A stretch of DNA of 64,000 bases from Oscillospiraceae bacterium (lineage in GTDB: Bacteria; Bacillota_A; Clostridia; Oscillospirales; Ruminococcaceae). A program made the translations under genes and the position numbers. The notes under the pieces are model-generated. The model was not told where the DNA came from and did not search any database. It saw only the letters and a list, made by a program, of their open reading frames with translations. Shown one piece after another: positions 1 through 8,852 of the stretch. Numbering within the stretch: position 1 is the stretch's first letter; each line of letters starts with the position of its first letter. The stretch is taken from assembly GCA_004558145.1 (NCBI GenBank), contig SFDQ01000002.1, positions 376,081 through 440,080 on the forward strand. Direction: 5' to 3'.

Positions 1-593
1 TCGACTGCATCTACACCGGGTACTTAGCCAGCGAAGAGGACCAGCATCTGGCCGCCAAAGCCTTCTATCTGTGGCCCCAGGCCCTGAAGGTGGTGGACCC
101 GGTGATGGCCGACCACGGCCGCTTTTACGCCGGCATGGAGGACAAGCTCGCCGGCATGCAGGCGCTGTGCCGCTCGGCGGACCTGATCCTGCCCAACCTC
201 ACCGAGGCCAGCCTGCTGCTTGGCCGTCCCATGCCCGAGGGCGAACTGAGCGACGAGGCCGCCCTGGAACTGGCGGGCAGCCTCTCGGCCCTGTGCCCCC
301 AGGCGGTGGTGACGGGCATCCCCATGGGGCGGCACCTCTCCTGCGCGGGGGCCGGACGCTCTAGCTTTGTGGTGCGCCGGCTGAAGCTGGACCGCAGCTA
401 TCCCGGCACCGGCGACCTGTTCGCGGCGGTGCTCACCGGGGCGCTGCTGCGGGGCAATGCCCTCTCCGCCGCCACCGACGCCGCCGCCGGCTTTGTGGCC
501 GATTCCATCGCCGCCACCGACCCGGAGGCCCCCACCGCCCTGGGCGTGTGGTTCGAGCCGCTGCTGGGCCGGCTGGCCCCCCGGGAGGTCTGA
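1..593 (+). CDS. pdxY: Pyridoxal/pyridoxamine kinase, C-terminal part (5' end outside window)
   Basis: The frame is open from base 3 to the TGA at 591-593, so the N-terminus lies upstream of the window. The product phosphorylates B6 vitamers in the PLP salvage pathway (ribokinase superfamily, cytosolic). Visible family marks are VVDPVMADHGRFY (nucleotide/Mg region), the ADLILPNLTEA segment, and GTGDLFAAVLTG, which carries the anion hole and catalytic Asp. It is followed after 3 bases by trmL, so the two are probably co-transcribed. PdxY and PdxK-like subtypes cannot be separated without the N-terminus. Confidence 0.85.
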   Translation, partial: DCIYTGYLASEEDQHLAAKAFYLWPQALKVVDPVMADHGRFYAGMEDKLAGMQALCRSADLILPNLTEASLLLGRPMPEGELSDEAALELAGSLSALCPQAVVTGIPMGRHLSCAGAGRSSFVVRRLKLDRSYPGTGDLFAAVLTGALLRGNALSAATDAAAGFVADSIAATDPEAPTALGVWFEPLLGRLAPREV

Positions 594-596
594 GCC

Positions 597-1094
597 ATGC
601 CCACCGTGAACATCGTGCTGGTGGAGCCCCAGATCCCCGAGAACACCGGAAACATCGCCCGCACCTGCGCAGTGACGGGCGCGCGGCTGCATCTGGTGAA
701 ACCGCTGGGTTTTTCGGTGGACGACCGGCATTTGAAGCGTGCCGGGCTTGACTACTGGCACCTGCTTGATATAACATATTATGAGGGGCTCCAGGACTTT
801 TTTGCCCGCAACGACGGCCCCTTTTACTATTTCACCAGCAAGGGTCCCCAGCGGCACACCGACGTGGCCTATCCCGACGGCGCCTATCTGGTCTTCGGCC
901 GGGAGGACGCCGGGCTTCCGGAAGAGCTGCTGCACCAAAACCAGCCTTTCTGTGTGCGCCTGCCCATGCAGCGGGGCGTGCGCTGCCTGAATCTGTCCAA
1001 TTCGGTGGCGGTGGGCGTCTACGAGGTGCTTCGCCAGTGGGATTTCGACGACCTCGAATCCCGGGGCCAGCTGCGTGACTATCAATGGGAGTGA
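597..1094 (+). CDS. trmL: tRNA (cytidine/uridine-34-2'-O)-methyltransferase TrmL
   Basis: A 165-residue SPOUT (trefoil knot) methyltransferase that 2'-O-methylates the wobble base of certain tRNA-Leu species using SAM. The three SpoU motifs are in order: PQIPENTGNIART near residue 12, LVFGREDAGLPEELL near residue 100 and NLSNSVAVGVYEV near residue 140. Length is typical for TrmL, which lacks the extra RNA-binding domain of TrmH. It starts 3 bases after the kinase stop and is followed closely by degV. Confidence 0.9.
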   Translation: MPTVNIVLVEPQIPENTGNIARTCAVTGARLHLVKPLGFSVDDRHLKRAGLDYWHLLDITYYEGLQDFFARNDGPFYYFTSKGPQRHTDVAYPDGAYLVFGREDAGLPEELLHQNQPFCVRLPMQRGVRCLNLSNSVAVGVYEVLRQWDFDDLESRGQLRDYQWE

Positions 1095-1104
1095 GAGAGT
1101 ACCT

Positions 1105-1980
1105 ATGCGAAAGATCGCCATTCTGACCGATTCCGCCTGCGACATCCCCCCCGAACTGGAAAAGCAGTACGACATCGACATCCTGCCCTTTGTCATCACA
1201 CTGGACGGCGTGAGCTATGTGGAGCGCCGGGACTTCGGCTTTGACGAATTTTATCAGATGCTGCGCTCCGCCCAGGGCGTGCCCAGCACCGCGCAGGTCA
1301 CCGCCATCCAGTTCTGCGAGCAGTACTGCAAATACGTGGACGAGGGCTACACCGACGTGGTGCATGTGACCATCAACTCCACCGGCAGCGGCACCTATGA
1401 CGCGGCGGTGCTGGCGCAGAACATGCTGCGGGAGGAGCGCCCCGACCACAAACTGAACATCCACCTGATCGACAGCCACACCTATTCCTACGTGTACGGC
1501 GCGCCGGTGGTGCAGGCGGCCCGCCGCCTGCGCAACGGGGCCGAGGTGGGCTATGTGTGCGCCGAGCTGGAGGCCGCCTTTGCCCGGCAGGAGATCGTGC
1601 TCTCCGCCTTCAGCCTCAAGCAGATGAAGAAGAGCGGCCGCATCAGCGCGGCGGCGGCCTTTGCCGGCGAGCTGCTGGGCCTGCGGCCCATCATCAGCCT
1701 CATCGACGGGGTGACCAAGGTGGAGGACAAGGTGCGCGGCGACGCGGCCGTGCCCGCCGCCATGATCAAGCAGGTGCGCAAGCGGATGGACTATCCCGAC
1801 GGGGACGTTCACTACATGCTGGGCTGCACCGACATCCCCAACGTGAAGGAGCTGGAGAAGCTCTGCCGCAAGGAGTTCGGCCGCGGGCCAGACGCGGTGT
1901 TCAAGCTGGGCGCCGCCGTGGCCAGCAACACCGGCCCGGATGCCATGGCCATCGTTTACCAGGGCGTGCCCCGGCGCTGA
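1105..1980 (+). CDS. DegV family protein (FakB-like fatty-acid-binding protein)
   Basis: A 291-residue DegV-fold protein. Characterised relatives (FakB) hold a fatty acid so that the kinase FakA can make acyl phosphate for phospholipid synthesis. Family marks are ILTDSACDIPPE at the N-terminus, the TINSTGSGTYDAA segment that contacts the fatty-acid head group, and the LKQMKKSGRIS segment. The ATG at 1105 is preferred over an in-frame ATG at 1075 because it follows a GGGAGTGAG ribosome site and does not overlap trmL. No fakA is visible here. Confidence 0.9.
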   Translation: MRKIAILTDSACDIPPELEKQYDIDILPFVITLDGVSYVERRDFGFDEFYQMLRSAQGVPSTAQVTAIQFCEQYCKYVDEGYTDVVHVTINSTGSGTYDAAVLAQNMLREERPDHKLNIHLIDSHTYSYVYGAPVVQAARRLRNGAEVGYVCAELEAAFARQEIVLSAFSLKQMKKSGRISAAAAFAGELLGLRPIISLIDGVTKVEDKVRGDAAVPAAMIKQVRKRMDYPDGDVHYMLGCTDIPNVKELEKLCRKEFGRGPDAVFKLGAAVASNTGPDAMAIVYQGVPRR

Positions 1981-2005
1981 GCCGCTCTGTTTTGACTGTT
2001 CCTTT

Positions 2006-2066
2006 CCGCCCGCGTGGGCCGTCTGTCACAATCTTCTGACGTGCGGTCCCCCGCGGGCGGTTTTTT
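2006..2066 (+). terminator. Intrinsic terminator between degV and the CmpB-like gene
   Basis: CCGCCCGCG at 2006-2014 pairs with CGCGGGCGG at 2052-2060 and is followed by six T. The inner part can extend the stem. It probably ends the pdxY-trmL-degV transcript, or attenuates read-through into the next gene 26 bases on. Confidence 0.7.
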
Positions 2067-2091
2067 ATCGTTGACCGATGGAGGTCTTTTT

Positions 2092-3387
2092 ATGAATCTT
2101 GAACATATCCTTTGGCTCTTCCTCTGCTTCTCGGTGCTGGGCTGGGTGCTGGAGACCACCCTGGCCGCCATCCGAACCCGCCGCTATGTGGACCGCAGCG
2201 TGCTGTTCGGCCCCTGGTGCATCATCTACGGCGTGGCCGGCGTGCTCATCGCCGTGGGCCTGCGGGAACTGCGCTCCGACCTGCTGTTTTTGTTCCTGGG
2301 CAGCGCCGTGCTGGCCACCGTGGTGGAATGGCTGGCGGGCCACCTGCTGGAAAACGTGAGCCACACCCGCTGGTGGGACTACTCGAACCGCCGCTGGAAC
2401 CTGGACGGCTACATCTGCCTGAGCGCCTCGGCTCTGTGGGGCCTCTTGGGCGTGGTGATGGTGAAGTGGGGCAACCCGCTGCTCACCTGGCTCTATGACC
2501 TCATCCCCGCCCCCGCGCGGCAGATCGTGCTGTGGGTCCTGGTGGGCGTTGTGGCGGTGGACGGCCTTGCCAGCGTGCTGACGCTGGCGGGCGTGGTGCA
2601 CAAGCTGCCCGCGCTGGAGAACACCAGCCGCACCCTGAACGCCGTGAGCGCCCGGATGGGCGGCTGGATCCTCAGCCGCACCGAGCGGCGCATCCAAAAG
2701 GCCTACCCCCAGGCAAGCTTCGTGCACAAAAAGCGGGAAAAGGCCACCGTGTTCGCCGCCGGGTGCAGTTTTTCCAAGCTGTTTTTGCTGTTCTTCATCG
2801 GCGCGTTTCTGGGCGACATCGTGGAGACCATCTTCTGCCGCGTCACCGCCGGCGTGTGGATGAGCCGCAGCAGCGTGGTGTGGGGGCCCTTCAGCCTGGT
2901 CTGGGGCCTGGCGCTGGCCCTGGCCACCCTGCTGCTCTACCGCTACAAGGACAAGCCCGCCAGCTTCCTCTTCGTGGCGGGCACCGTGCTGGGCGGCGCT
3001 TACGAATACCTGTGCAGCGTGTTCACCGAGCTTGTCTTCGGCACCGTGTTCTGGGATTACAGCAAGATCCCCTTCAACCTGGGCGGGCGCATCAACCTGC
3101 TCTACTGCTTCTTCTGGGGCTTTGCCGCCGTGGCCTGGTTCCGGCTGGTCTACCCCCACTTCTCCCGCTGGATCGAGGCCATCCCCATCACCCCCGGCCG
3201 CATCATCACCGCGGTGCTGGTGGTGTTTATGGTCGCCAACGTCAGCGTGAGCGCCCTGGCCATGGGCCGCTACAGCCAGCGGGCCGAGGGCGTGCCCGCC
3301 ACCGCCTCCTGGCAGGTGTGGATGGACGAGCACTACCCCGACGAGACCATGAAGCGCATCTACCCCAACGCAAAGCGCACCGACTGA
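2092..3387 (+). CDS. Polytopic membrane protein, CmpB-like (PF06541), internally duplicated
   Basis: A 431-residue membrane protein with about ten hydrophobic segments. It resembles the family named putative ABC-transporter type IV (CmpB-like), whose function is not established. Two halves repeat the same pattern: GWVLETTLAAI plus VLFGPWCIIYG near residues 15-50, and GDIVETIFC plus SVVWGPFSLVWG near residues 240-275. Each half has about five membrane spans and the halves are joined by a basic cytoplasmic loop (TERRIQKAYP, KKREK). The ATG at 2092 follows GGAGG at 2080-2084; an upstream in-frame start lacks a ribosome site. No ABC ATPase is adjacent, so a transport role is unproven. Confidence 0.8.
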   Translation: MNLEHILWLFLCFSVLGWVLETTLAAIRTRRYVDRSVLFGPWCIIYGVAGVLIAVGLRELRSDLLFLFLGSAVLATVVEWLAGHLLENVSHTRWWDYSNRRWNLDGYICLSASALWGLLGVVMVKWGNPLLTWLYDLIPAPARQIVLWVLVGVVAVDGLASVLTLAGVVHKLPALENTSRTLNAVSARMGGWILSRTERRIQKAYPQASFVHKKREKATVFAAGCSFSKLFLLFFIGAFLGDIVETIFCRVTAGVWMSRSSVVWGPFSLVWGLALALATLLLYRYKDKPASFLFVAGTVLGGAYEYLCSVFTELVFGTVFWDYSKIPFNLGGRINLLYCFFWGFAAVAWFRLVYPHFSRWIEAIPITPGRIITAVLVVFMVANVSVSALAMGRYSQRAEGVPATASWQVWMDEHYPDETMKRIYPNAKRTD

Positions 3388-3403
3388 GCGCAAGACGCAA
3401 AAA

Positions 3404-3431
3404 GGGCCCCGCGGCGGTTGCCGCGGGGCTC
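3404..3431. terminator. Bidirectional terminator between convergent genes
   Basis: A stem GCCCCGCGGC/GCCGCGGGGC with a GGTT loop has an A run on the left and CTTTTC on the right. It can end both the CmpB-like transcript (+) and the proBA transcript (-). Confidence 0.85.
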
Positions 3432-3443
3432 TTTTCTTTGTGC

Positions 3444-4331
3444 TTATTCGGCCGCGCTGTCCGACGCAGGCTCGGAGGCGGTGTCCCCCTCCGCAGCGGT
3501 GCTGTCGGAAGAGGAGGTGCTGTCGGTGGGCAGGCTGCCCGCGCCCTCGGCGATGGCGCTGGTGGGATCGAAGTAATCCTCGTAGTCCATGTCGGTCTCG
3601 GGGGCGTTGGCGGCGGCGCTGGAGCTGGGCTCCATCTCGCTGACCTCAAGGGCGGTCAGGTAATAGGTGCGGTCCACCTTTTCAAACACATAGTCCATAT
3701 ACTTGGTGGGCTCGGTGGGGGCGGAGAGGCTGAAGTCGCCGTTCAGGCCGGGGGCGGGCACATAGCCCACCGTGACGTACAGCTTGCCGCTCTTCTTTTT
3801 CAGCTTTTCCACCTTGGGGGTGTACATGCCCACCTGGCCGGTGACGGGGATGAGGTAGCACTGCTTCTCCTCGTCGTACTCGAAGGTCATGTCGCCGCCC
3901 ACGTTGTTGAAGGTCTCGTGGGTGAGCTCATAATCCGGCCCGAAGAGGGCGGCCGCCGCGGCGTCCACCTCCACGGCGGGCAGCAGCAGGCTGTCGGTGT
4001 TGGGGTCGCGCTCGTAGGCGTCCAGCCCGGTGGCGCTGTTCTGCGCGGCGGACACGGCGGCCCAGATGGAGGCCTCCTTGAACAGGGCCGGGTCGGCCTG
4101 ATCCAGGCTCTCAAAGGGCAGCGGGTCCAGCATGACCAGCGCCTGCAGCCGATCCTCGTATTCCAGTTTTTCGTCGGTGTTGTCAAACAGCACCGCCACG
4201 CCGTTCACCGCCGTGGCGATGACAGTGAAGCCGCCGATGAGCACCAGCACGCAGATGGCGAGGCCCAGCCACTGGCGGGCGCGCCGGCGTTTGTGACGCT
4301 CGTGTTCCTGTTGGGAAATGGTGTTTGCCAT
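3444..4331 (-). CDS. Unknown single-pass membrane-anchored protein
   Basis: I do not recognise this 295-residue protein. A basic cytoplasmic head (HERHKRRRARQ) precedes one hydrophobic span near residues 20-42, then an exported domain of about 190 residues and a Ser/Asp/Glu/Ala-rich acidic tail of about 60 residues, probably disordered. It has no lipobox or LPXTG motif. The ATG at 4331 is preceded by AAGGAGGGG on this strand. It lies 33 bases after proA and is probably the third gene of that operon; nothing in the sequence ties it to proline synthesis. Confidence 0.7.
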   Translation of the reverse strand: MANTISQQEHERHKRRRARQWLGLAICVLVLIGGFTVIATAVNGVAVLFDNTDEKLEYEDRLQALVMLDPLPFESLDQADPALFKEASIWAAVSAAQNSATGLDAYERDPNTDSLLLPAVEVDAAAAALFGPDYELTHETFNNVGGDMTFEYDEEKQCYLIPVTGQVGMYTPKVEKLKKKSGKLYVTVGYVPAPGLNGDFSLSAPTEPTKYMDYVFEKVDRTYYLTALEVSEMEPSSSAAANAPETDMDYEDYFDPTSAIAEGAGSLPTDSTSSSDSTAAEGDTASEPASDSAAE

Positions 4332-4364
4332 GGGTTTTCTGTCCCCTCCTTGCATGGGATGCGG

Positions 4365-5621
4365 TCAGCGGATCTGGCCGCTGCCCAGAATGATGTATTT
4401 GTAGCTGGTGAGCTGCTCAAGGCCCATGGGGCCCCGGGCGTGCAGCTTCTGGGTGGAGATGCCCATCTCGCACCCCAGGCCGAACTCGCCGCCGTCGGTG
4501 AAGCGGGTGGAGGCGTTCACATAGACCGCCGCGCTGTCCACCCTTTGGGTGAAGGCCGTGGCCGCCGCCTCGTCGGCGGTGACGATGGCCTCGCTGTGGC
4601 CGGTGGAGTGGCGGGCGATGTGGGCCGTGGCGGCCTCCAGGCTGTCCACCACCGCCACCGCCAGGATGTAATCGAGGAATTCGGTGTCGAAGTCCTCCGG
4701 GCCCGCCGGGGTGCCGGGGATGAGGGCCGCGGCGGCTTCGTCCAGCCGCAGCTGCACCGGCGCAAGGCCTTTTTCCTCTCTCTGCTTCACCAGCCGGTCA
4801 TACAGGCGGGGCAGAAAGGCCGGGGCCGCGTCTTTGTGCACCAGGCACACCTCGGCGGCGTTGCACACCGAGGGGCGGCTGGTCTTGGCGTTTTCCACGA
4901 TGTCCAGCGCCATGTCCAAATCGGCGGCCTTGTCCACATAGATGTGGCAGATGCCGGTGCCGGTCTGGATGACGGGCACGGCGGCGTTCTCCACACAGGC
5001 GCGGATGAGCCCCGCGCCGCCCCGGGGGATGAGCAGGTCCACAAGGCCGGTGGCCCGCATCAACTCGGTGGCGGAGGCGCGGCTGGTGTCCTGCACCAGG
5101 GCCACCAGGTCGGCGGGCAGGTGCGCGTCCGCGAGGCCCAGTTTCAGGGCGTTCACGATGGCGTTGTTGGAGCGGAAGGCCTCCTTGCCGCCCCGCAGCA
5201 CGCAGGCGCTGCCGCTGGCAAGGGCCAGGGCCGCCGCGTCGCTGGTGACGTTGGGGCGGCTCTCGTAGATGATGGCGATGAGGCCCATGGGCACGCTCAC
5301 CTGCCGGATGACCAGCCCGTTGGGGCGGGTCACTTCGCTCAAAACGCGGCCCAGCGGGTCGGGCAGGTCGGCCACGGCTTCCACGCCGGCGGCCATGGCC
5401 TCCACTCTGGCCTCGTCCAACCGCAGGCGGTCCAGCATCACCGGGGCCACGGTGGCCTTGGCGGCCTCCAGGTCCTCGGCGTTGGCCGCAAGAATGGCGG
5501 CGCACTCGCTGCGCAGGCGGGCGGCCATGGCCTGCAGGGCGGCGCGGCGCTCCTCGCCGCCGGTCAGGGCCAGCGCGCCCATGCTGGCGCGGGCCGCCAG
5601 AAGAAGTTCACGGGTGGTCAT
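4365..5621 (-). CDS. proA: Gamma-glutamyl phosphate reductase
   Basis: A 418-residue NADPH-dependent enzyme of the aldehyde dehydrogenase superfamily that reduces gamma-glutamyl phosphate to glutamate semialdehyde, the second step of proline synthesis. The catalytic Cys sits in RPSVCNAAEVCLVH near residue 255. The C-terminal ends MGLEQLTSYKYI, typical of ProA. Full length for the family. It overlaps the proB stop by four bases (ATGA), which indicates translational coupling. Confidence 0.96.
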   Translation of the reverse strand: MTTRELLLAARASMGALALTGGEERRAALQAMAARLRSECAAILAANAEDLEAAKATVAPVMLDRLRLDEARVEAMAAGVEAVADLPDPLGRVLSEVTRPNGLVIRQVSVPMGLIAIIYESRPNVTSDAAALALASGSACVLRGGKEAFRSNNAIVNALKLGLADAHLPADLVALVQDTSRASATELMRATGLVDLLIPRGGAGLIRACVENAAVPVIQTGTGICHIYVDKAADLDMALDIVENAKTSRPSVCNAAEVCLVHKDAAPAFLPRLYDRLVKQREEKGLAPVQLRLDEAAAALIPGTPAGPEDFDTEFLDYILAVAVVDSLEAATAHIARHSTGHSEAIVTADEAAATAFTQRVDSAAVYVNASTRFTDGGEFGLGCEMGISTQKLHARGPMGLEQLTSYKYIILGSGQIR

Positions 5622-6397
5622 CGGGCGGCCTCCTTTCGGGCCAGAAAGCGGGTGCCCGCTTCGCCCCCCTCAAAGACGGTGTAGAGCACCGCGGGGTCGC
5701 GGCCGTTGGCGATGACCATGTCCGCCCCCGCTTCGGTGACGATCTTGCCTGCCCGGAGTTTCGTGGCCATGCCGCCGGTGCCAAGGCTGCTGCCCGCGCC
5801 CCCCGCCAGCGCCTCCACCTCCGAGGTGATGGCTTCCACGCGGCGCAGCAGCTGCGCCTCGGGGTGGGTGTGGGGGTCGGCGGTGTAAAGGCCGTCGATG
5901 TCGCTCAGAATCACCAGCAGCTCCGCCTCCAGGCTGCGGCACAGCCGGGCGGCCAGGGTGTCGTTGTCGCCCACGGCGATCTCGGCGGTGCTGACGGTGT
6001 CGTTCTCGTTCACGATGGGCAGCGCCCCCAGCTCCAACAGGCGGGCCAGAGTGTTGTGCAGGTTTTCGCTGCGCTCCGGGTCCGCCAGGTCCTCGCTGGT
6101 GATGAGGATCTGGGCCACGGTGTGGCTGTATTCGGAAAACAGCTTGTCGTAGGTGTACATCAGTTCGCACTGGCCCACGGCGGCGGCTGCCTGCTTGGTG
6201 GGCATGTCCGCCGGGCGGCCGGGCAGGCCCAGCTTGCCCACGCCCATGCCGATGGCGCCCGAAGACACCAGAATGATCTGATGCCCGGCGTTCTTCAAAT
6301 CGCTCAGCACCTTGCACAGCCCCTCGATGCGGCGGATGTTCAGCCGCCCGGTGGCATGAGCCAGCGTGGAGGTGCCCACTTTGACCACAGCTTTCAA
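5618..6397 (-). CDS. proB: Glutamate 5-kinase (short form without PUA domain)
   Basis: A 259-residue amino-acid kinase that phosphorylates glutamate at the gamma carboxyl, the committed and usually proline-inhibited step. Motifs are KVGTSTL at the N-terminus, VSSGAIGMGVGKL near residue 48, NENDTVSTAEI near residue 140, and GTGGMATKLRAG near residue 210. The C-terminal PUA domain of the longer (about 365-residue) enzymes is missing; short forms without it occur in other bacteria. First gene of proB-proA-3444..4331. Confidence 0.95.
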   Translation of the reverse strand: MKAVVKVGTSTLAHATGRLNIRRIEGLCKVLSDLKNAGHQIILVSSGAIGMGVGKLGLPGRPADMPTKQAAAAVGQCELMYTYDKLFSEYSHTVAQILITSEDLADPERSENLHNTLARLLELGALPIVNENDTVSTAEIAVGDNDTLAARLCRSLEAELLVILSDIDGLYTADPHTHPEAQLLRRVEAITSEVEALAGGAGSSLGTGGMATKLRAGKIVTEAGADMVIANGRDPAVLYTVFEGGEAGTRFLARKEAAR

Positions 6398-6434
6398 GCC
6401 CGGTCCCCCCTCTTTACAGTCGGATACAGATTAA

Positions 6435-6463
6435 AGTATAGCATAAACCGGCCCGCAACACAA
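6435..6463 (-). promoter_or_regulatory. Promoter of proBA
   Basis: On the minus strand TTGTGT (6458-6463) and TATACT (6435-6440) are separated by 17 bases, about 35 bases upstream of the proB ATG. Confidence 0.6.
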
Positions 6464-6474
6464 ACGCCGAACGA

Positions 6475-6502
6475 TGGACTTTTTGTGAAATAATGGTATA
6501 AT
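6475..6502 (+). promoter_or_regulatory. Promoter of threonine aldolase gene
   Basis: A perfect TATAAT at 6497-6502 has a weaker TGGACT at 6475-6480 (16-base spacer). The start codon is at 6562. Confidence 0.6.
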
Positions 6503-6561
6503 TTTGCCAGACAATACTCCGGGCCGGCCCGTTTGGCCCGCAGAAAAACGAGGTTATAACG

Positions 6562-7605
6562 ATGTACCGATTCACCAACGATTACAGCGAAGGGGCTCAC
6601 CCTTCCATTCTTGAGGCGATGACCGCCACCAATCTGGAGGGCAACTTCGGCTACGGCTGCGACCCCCACTGCGAGCACGCCGCCGCCCTCATCCGCCAGA
6701 AGATCGGCCGTCCGGACGCGGACGTGCACTTCTTCGTGGGCGGCACCCAGACCAACGCCACCTGCATCTGCGCCTTCCTGCGGCCCCACGAGGCGGCCAT
6801 CGCGGCCCATTCCGGCCACATCTGCGTCCACGAGACCGGCGCGGTGGAGGCCACCGGCCACAAGTGCATCGCCATGCCCGCCGCCCCCGGCGGCAAGCTG
6901 ACCCCGGAGCTGGTGCGGCGGGCGGTGGCGGCCCACCCGGACGAGCACATGGTGAAGCCCCGTCTTGTGTATGTGAGCAACACCACCGAGGTGGGCGGCG
7001 TGTACACCACCGCCGAGCTGGAAGCTCTGCGGGCGGTGTGCGACGAGCTGGGCCTGCTGCTCTATCTGGACGGCGCGCGCCTTGCCAGCGCCCTGGCCTG
7101 CGGCGGGGCCTCCTTTGAGGACCTGGGCCGCCTGTGCGACGCCTTCTACATCGGCGGCACCAAGAACGGCGCCATCTTCGGCGAGGCGGTGTGCATCATG
7201 AACCCGGCCCTGAAGCCCGACTTCCGCTACATCCTCAAGCAGCACGGCGGCATGCTGGCCAAGGGCTGGCTGCTGGGCGTGCAGTTCGAGCAGCTGATGC
7301 AGCGCGGCCTTTATGAGGATCTGGGCGAGCACTCCACCCGGATGGCTCAGCAGCTGGCCGAGGGTCTGAAAGGCCTGGGCGTGGAGTTCCTGTTCGAGAG
7401 CCCCTCCAACCAGATCTTCCCCATCCTGCCCGACGAAGTGCTGGCAAAGCTGGAGGGGGCCTTCCACTGGGAAGTGAACGCCACGCTGGAGGGCGGCCGC
7501 AGCTGCATCCGCCTTGTGTGCAGCTGGGCCACCCAGCAGGCGGCGGTCACCGCCTTCCTGCTGGCGGTGGAAGGGGCGCTGAAAGACTGCCCCGCCTGCG
7601 TGTAA
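6562..7605 (+). CDS. ltaE: Low-specificity L-threonine aldolase
   Basis: A 347-residue PLP fold-type I enzyme that splits threonine/allo-threonine to glycine and acetaldehyde. Features in order: FTNDYSEGAHP at the N-terminus, GGTQTNATCI (cofactor phosphate region) near residue 60, HETGAVEATGHK near residue 93, LYLDGARLASA with the Asp that contacts the pyridine nitrogen near residue 170, and GGTKNGAIFGE with the Schiff-base Lys near residue 200. Monocistronic, with its own promoter and a strong terminator. Confidence 0.9.
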   Translation: MYRFTNDYSEGAHPSILEAMTATNLEGNFGYGCDPHCEHAAALIRQKIGRPDADVHFFVGGTQTNATCICAFLRPHEAAIAAHSGHICVHETGAVEATGHKCIAMPAAPGGKLTPELVRRAVAAHPDEHMVKPRLVYVSNTTEVGGVYTTAELEALRAVCDELGLLLYLDGARLASALACGGASFEDLGRLCDAFYIGGTKNGAIFGEAVCIMNPALKPDFRYILKQHGGMLAKGWLLGVQFEQLMQRGLYEDLGEHSTRMAQQLAEGLKGLGVEFLFESPSNQIFPILPDEVLAKLEGAFHWEVNATLEGGRSCIRLVCSWATQQAAVTAFLLAVEGALKDCPACV

Positions 7606-7619
7606 AAATGATAAAAAAC

Positions 7620-7648
7620 GGCCCGCCTGCAAAACGCAGGCGGGCCGC
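7620..7648. terminator. Bidirectional terminator
   Basis: CGGCCCGCCTGC/GCAGGCGGGCCG stem with A-rich left and T-rich right flanks, between the convergent ltaE gene and the lipoprotein gene ending at 7655. Confidence 0.9.
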
Positions 7649-7654
7649 TTTGTT

Positions 7655-8818
7655 TTATCCGTCAAAGGAATATGCTTCATAGGCCGGGTTGGTGAATTCC
7701 CGGTAGTTTGGGCGGGCGTTCCAGTAATCCGCCTTGTCCATCACGGCGTAGTGGCTGAGCTGCATCCCGCTGCCGGCGGCCGGGATGCCCGCCAGCCGGA
7801 CCAGATAGCCCTGGGGCATGACGGCGGCGATGGTCACCCGCTGCCCGCCGTCCTCAAGGTCGGGACGGAACACCTCGCCGGTGGCGAGACAGAGGGCGAT
7901 GCGGCCGTATCCCTCTTCCCCCGGTTTTCCCCGCACGAGGAACAGGTGGCCGTCCACCACTTCCTCGAACCGGGCCTGCGCCCAGCCGTCGGGCAGGCGG
8001 GCGGCGGTGGCCTCTCTCTGCCCGGTGGAAACGTCATAACGGTAAACAGCCTCGTCCTCAGGGTAATAGACGGCCCCGCCGCGCCCATCCAGGCACCAGG
8101 GCGCGTCCTCCCCGCCGAAGGAGAGCGGCTCCAACGCGTTTTTCTCCAGGTCATAGAGGCAGAGCCGCTGGTCCTCCCCCGCTTTTCGCAGGCCCAGGAT
8201 GGGCCCCCGGGCGCAGGCGCCGTAAAGGTGCGCCGTGGTCCCCTCTTCAAGGTCCAGCCGGCGCTGAAGGGTGCCGGCGTCGAAGTCCGCCTCCGCCAGA
8301 TACCACGCCTGCGCCCCGTTCTCCTCTTGTTGGCACAGCACCAGCAGCAGCTTCTCCCCCTCCAGAACGGCGGAGGACTGATAGACAAGGCCGGCGCCCT
8401 CCGGCAGGGACAGGGTCTTGCGCGCCGTGCTGTCCGGCTCCATCCGCATCAGCCAACCCGGCCCCCGGGCTTTGTACTCATCGTCCAGAAGCTGCGCCGG
8501 GACGGAGGTCTTCAGCACATAGAGATAACGGCTGCCCGCCAGCAGCCACGCGTCCCCCACCACCGAGGGGAGGTAGGCGGGGCTGTTCTCGTCCCGGGGG
8601 TCCGTCTCGCCGGCAAGATAAGTGCACTCCATGGTCTCGCAGTCGTAGCAAAGCAGGCTGCCCGTGCCGTCCCGGTAGGTGAGCAGAGAGTAAAAGCCGC
8701 CGGGGCCGGAAGGAGAATCCAGGTATTCCGGCCCGCCGGGAGTGGGTGCGCTGCCGCAGGCGGCCAGAGAGGCCGCCAGACACAGGGCAACGAAAAAAGC
8801 TCTGGCATTGGCTTTCAT
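7655..8818 (-). CDS. Unknown lipoprotein (possible beta-propeller)
   Basis: A 387-residue protein with a signal peptide ending in the lipobox LAAC near residue 20, so it is probably lipid-anchored outside the membrane. The body is rich in short beta-strand-like units such as GAVYYPEDEAVYRYDVSTGQ, which suggests a propeller of repeated blades; that is inference. The ATG at 8818 follows GAGAGGAG; a longer frame upstream lacks a ribosome site. It follows the lipoprotein at 8853-9890 by 34 bases, so they probably form one operon. No specific function recognised. Confidence 0.75.
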   Translation of the reverse strand: MKANARAFFVALCLAASLAACGSAPTPGGPEYLDSPSGPGGFYSLLTYRDGTGSLLCYDCETMECTYLAGETDPRDENSPAYLPSVVGDAWLLAGSRYLYVLKTSVPAQLLDDEYKARGPGWLMRMEPDSTARKTLSLPEGAGLVYQSSAVLEGEKLLLVLCQQEENGAQAWYLAEADFDAGTLQRRLDLEEGTTAHLYGACARGPILGLRKAGEDQRLCLYDLEKNALEPLSFGGEDAPWCLDGRGGAVYYPEDEAVYRYDVSTGQREATAARLPDGWAQARFEEVVDGHLFLVRGKPGEEGYGRIALCLATGEVFRPDLEDGGQRVTIAAVMPQGYLVRLAGIPAAGSGMQLSHYAVMDKADYWNARPNYREFTNPAYEAYSFDG

Positions 8819-8852
8819 CACAGCGTGCTCCTCTCTTGGCAAAACGGAAGGG

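Noticed and set aside
2532..5684. A 1050-codon + strand frame running from the CmpB-like gene across proA
   Set aside because: It spans the bidirectional terminator and is in shadow frames of three well-supported genes.
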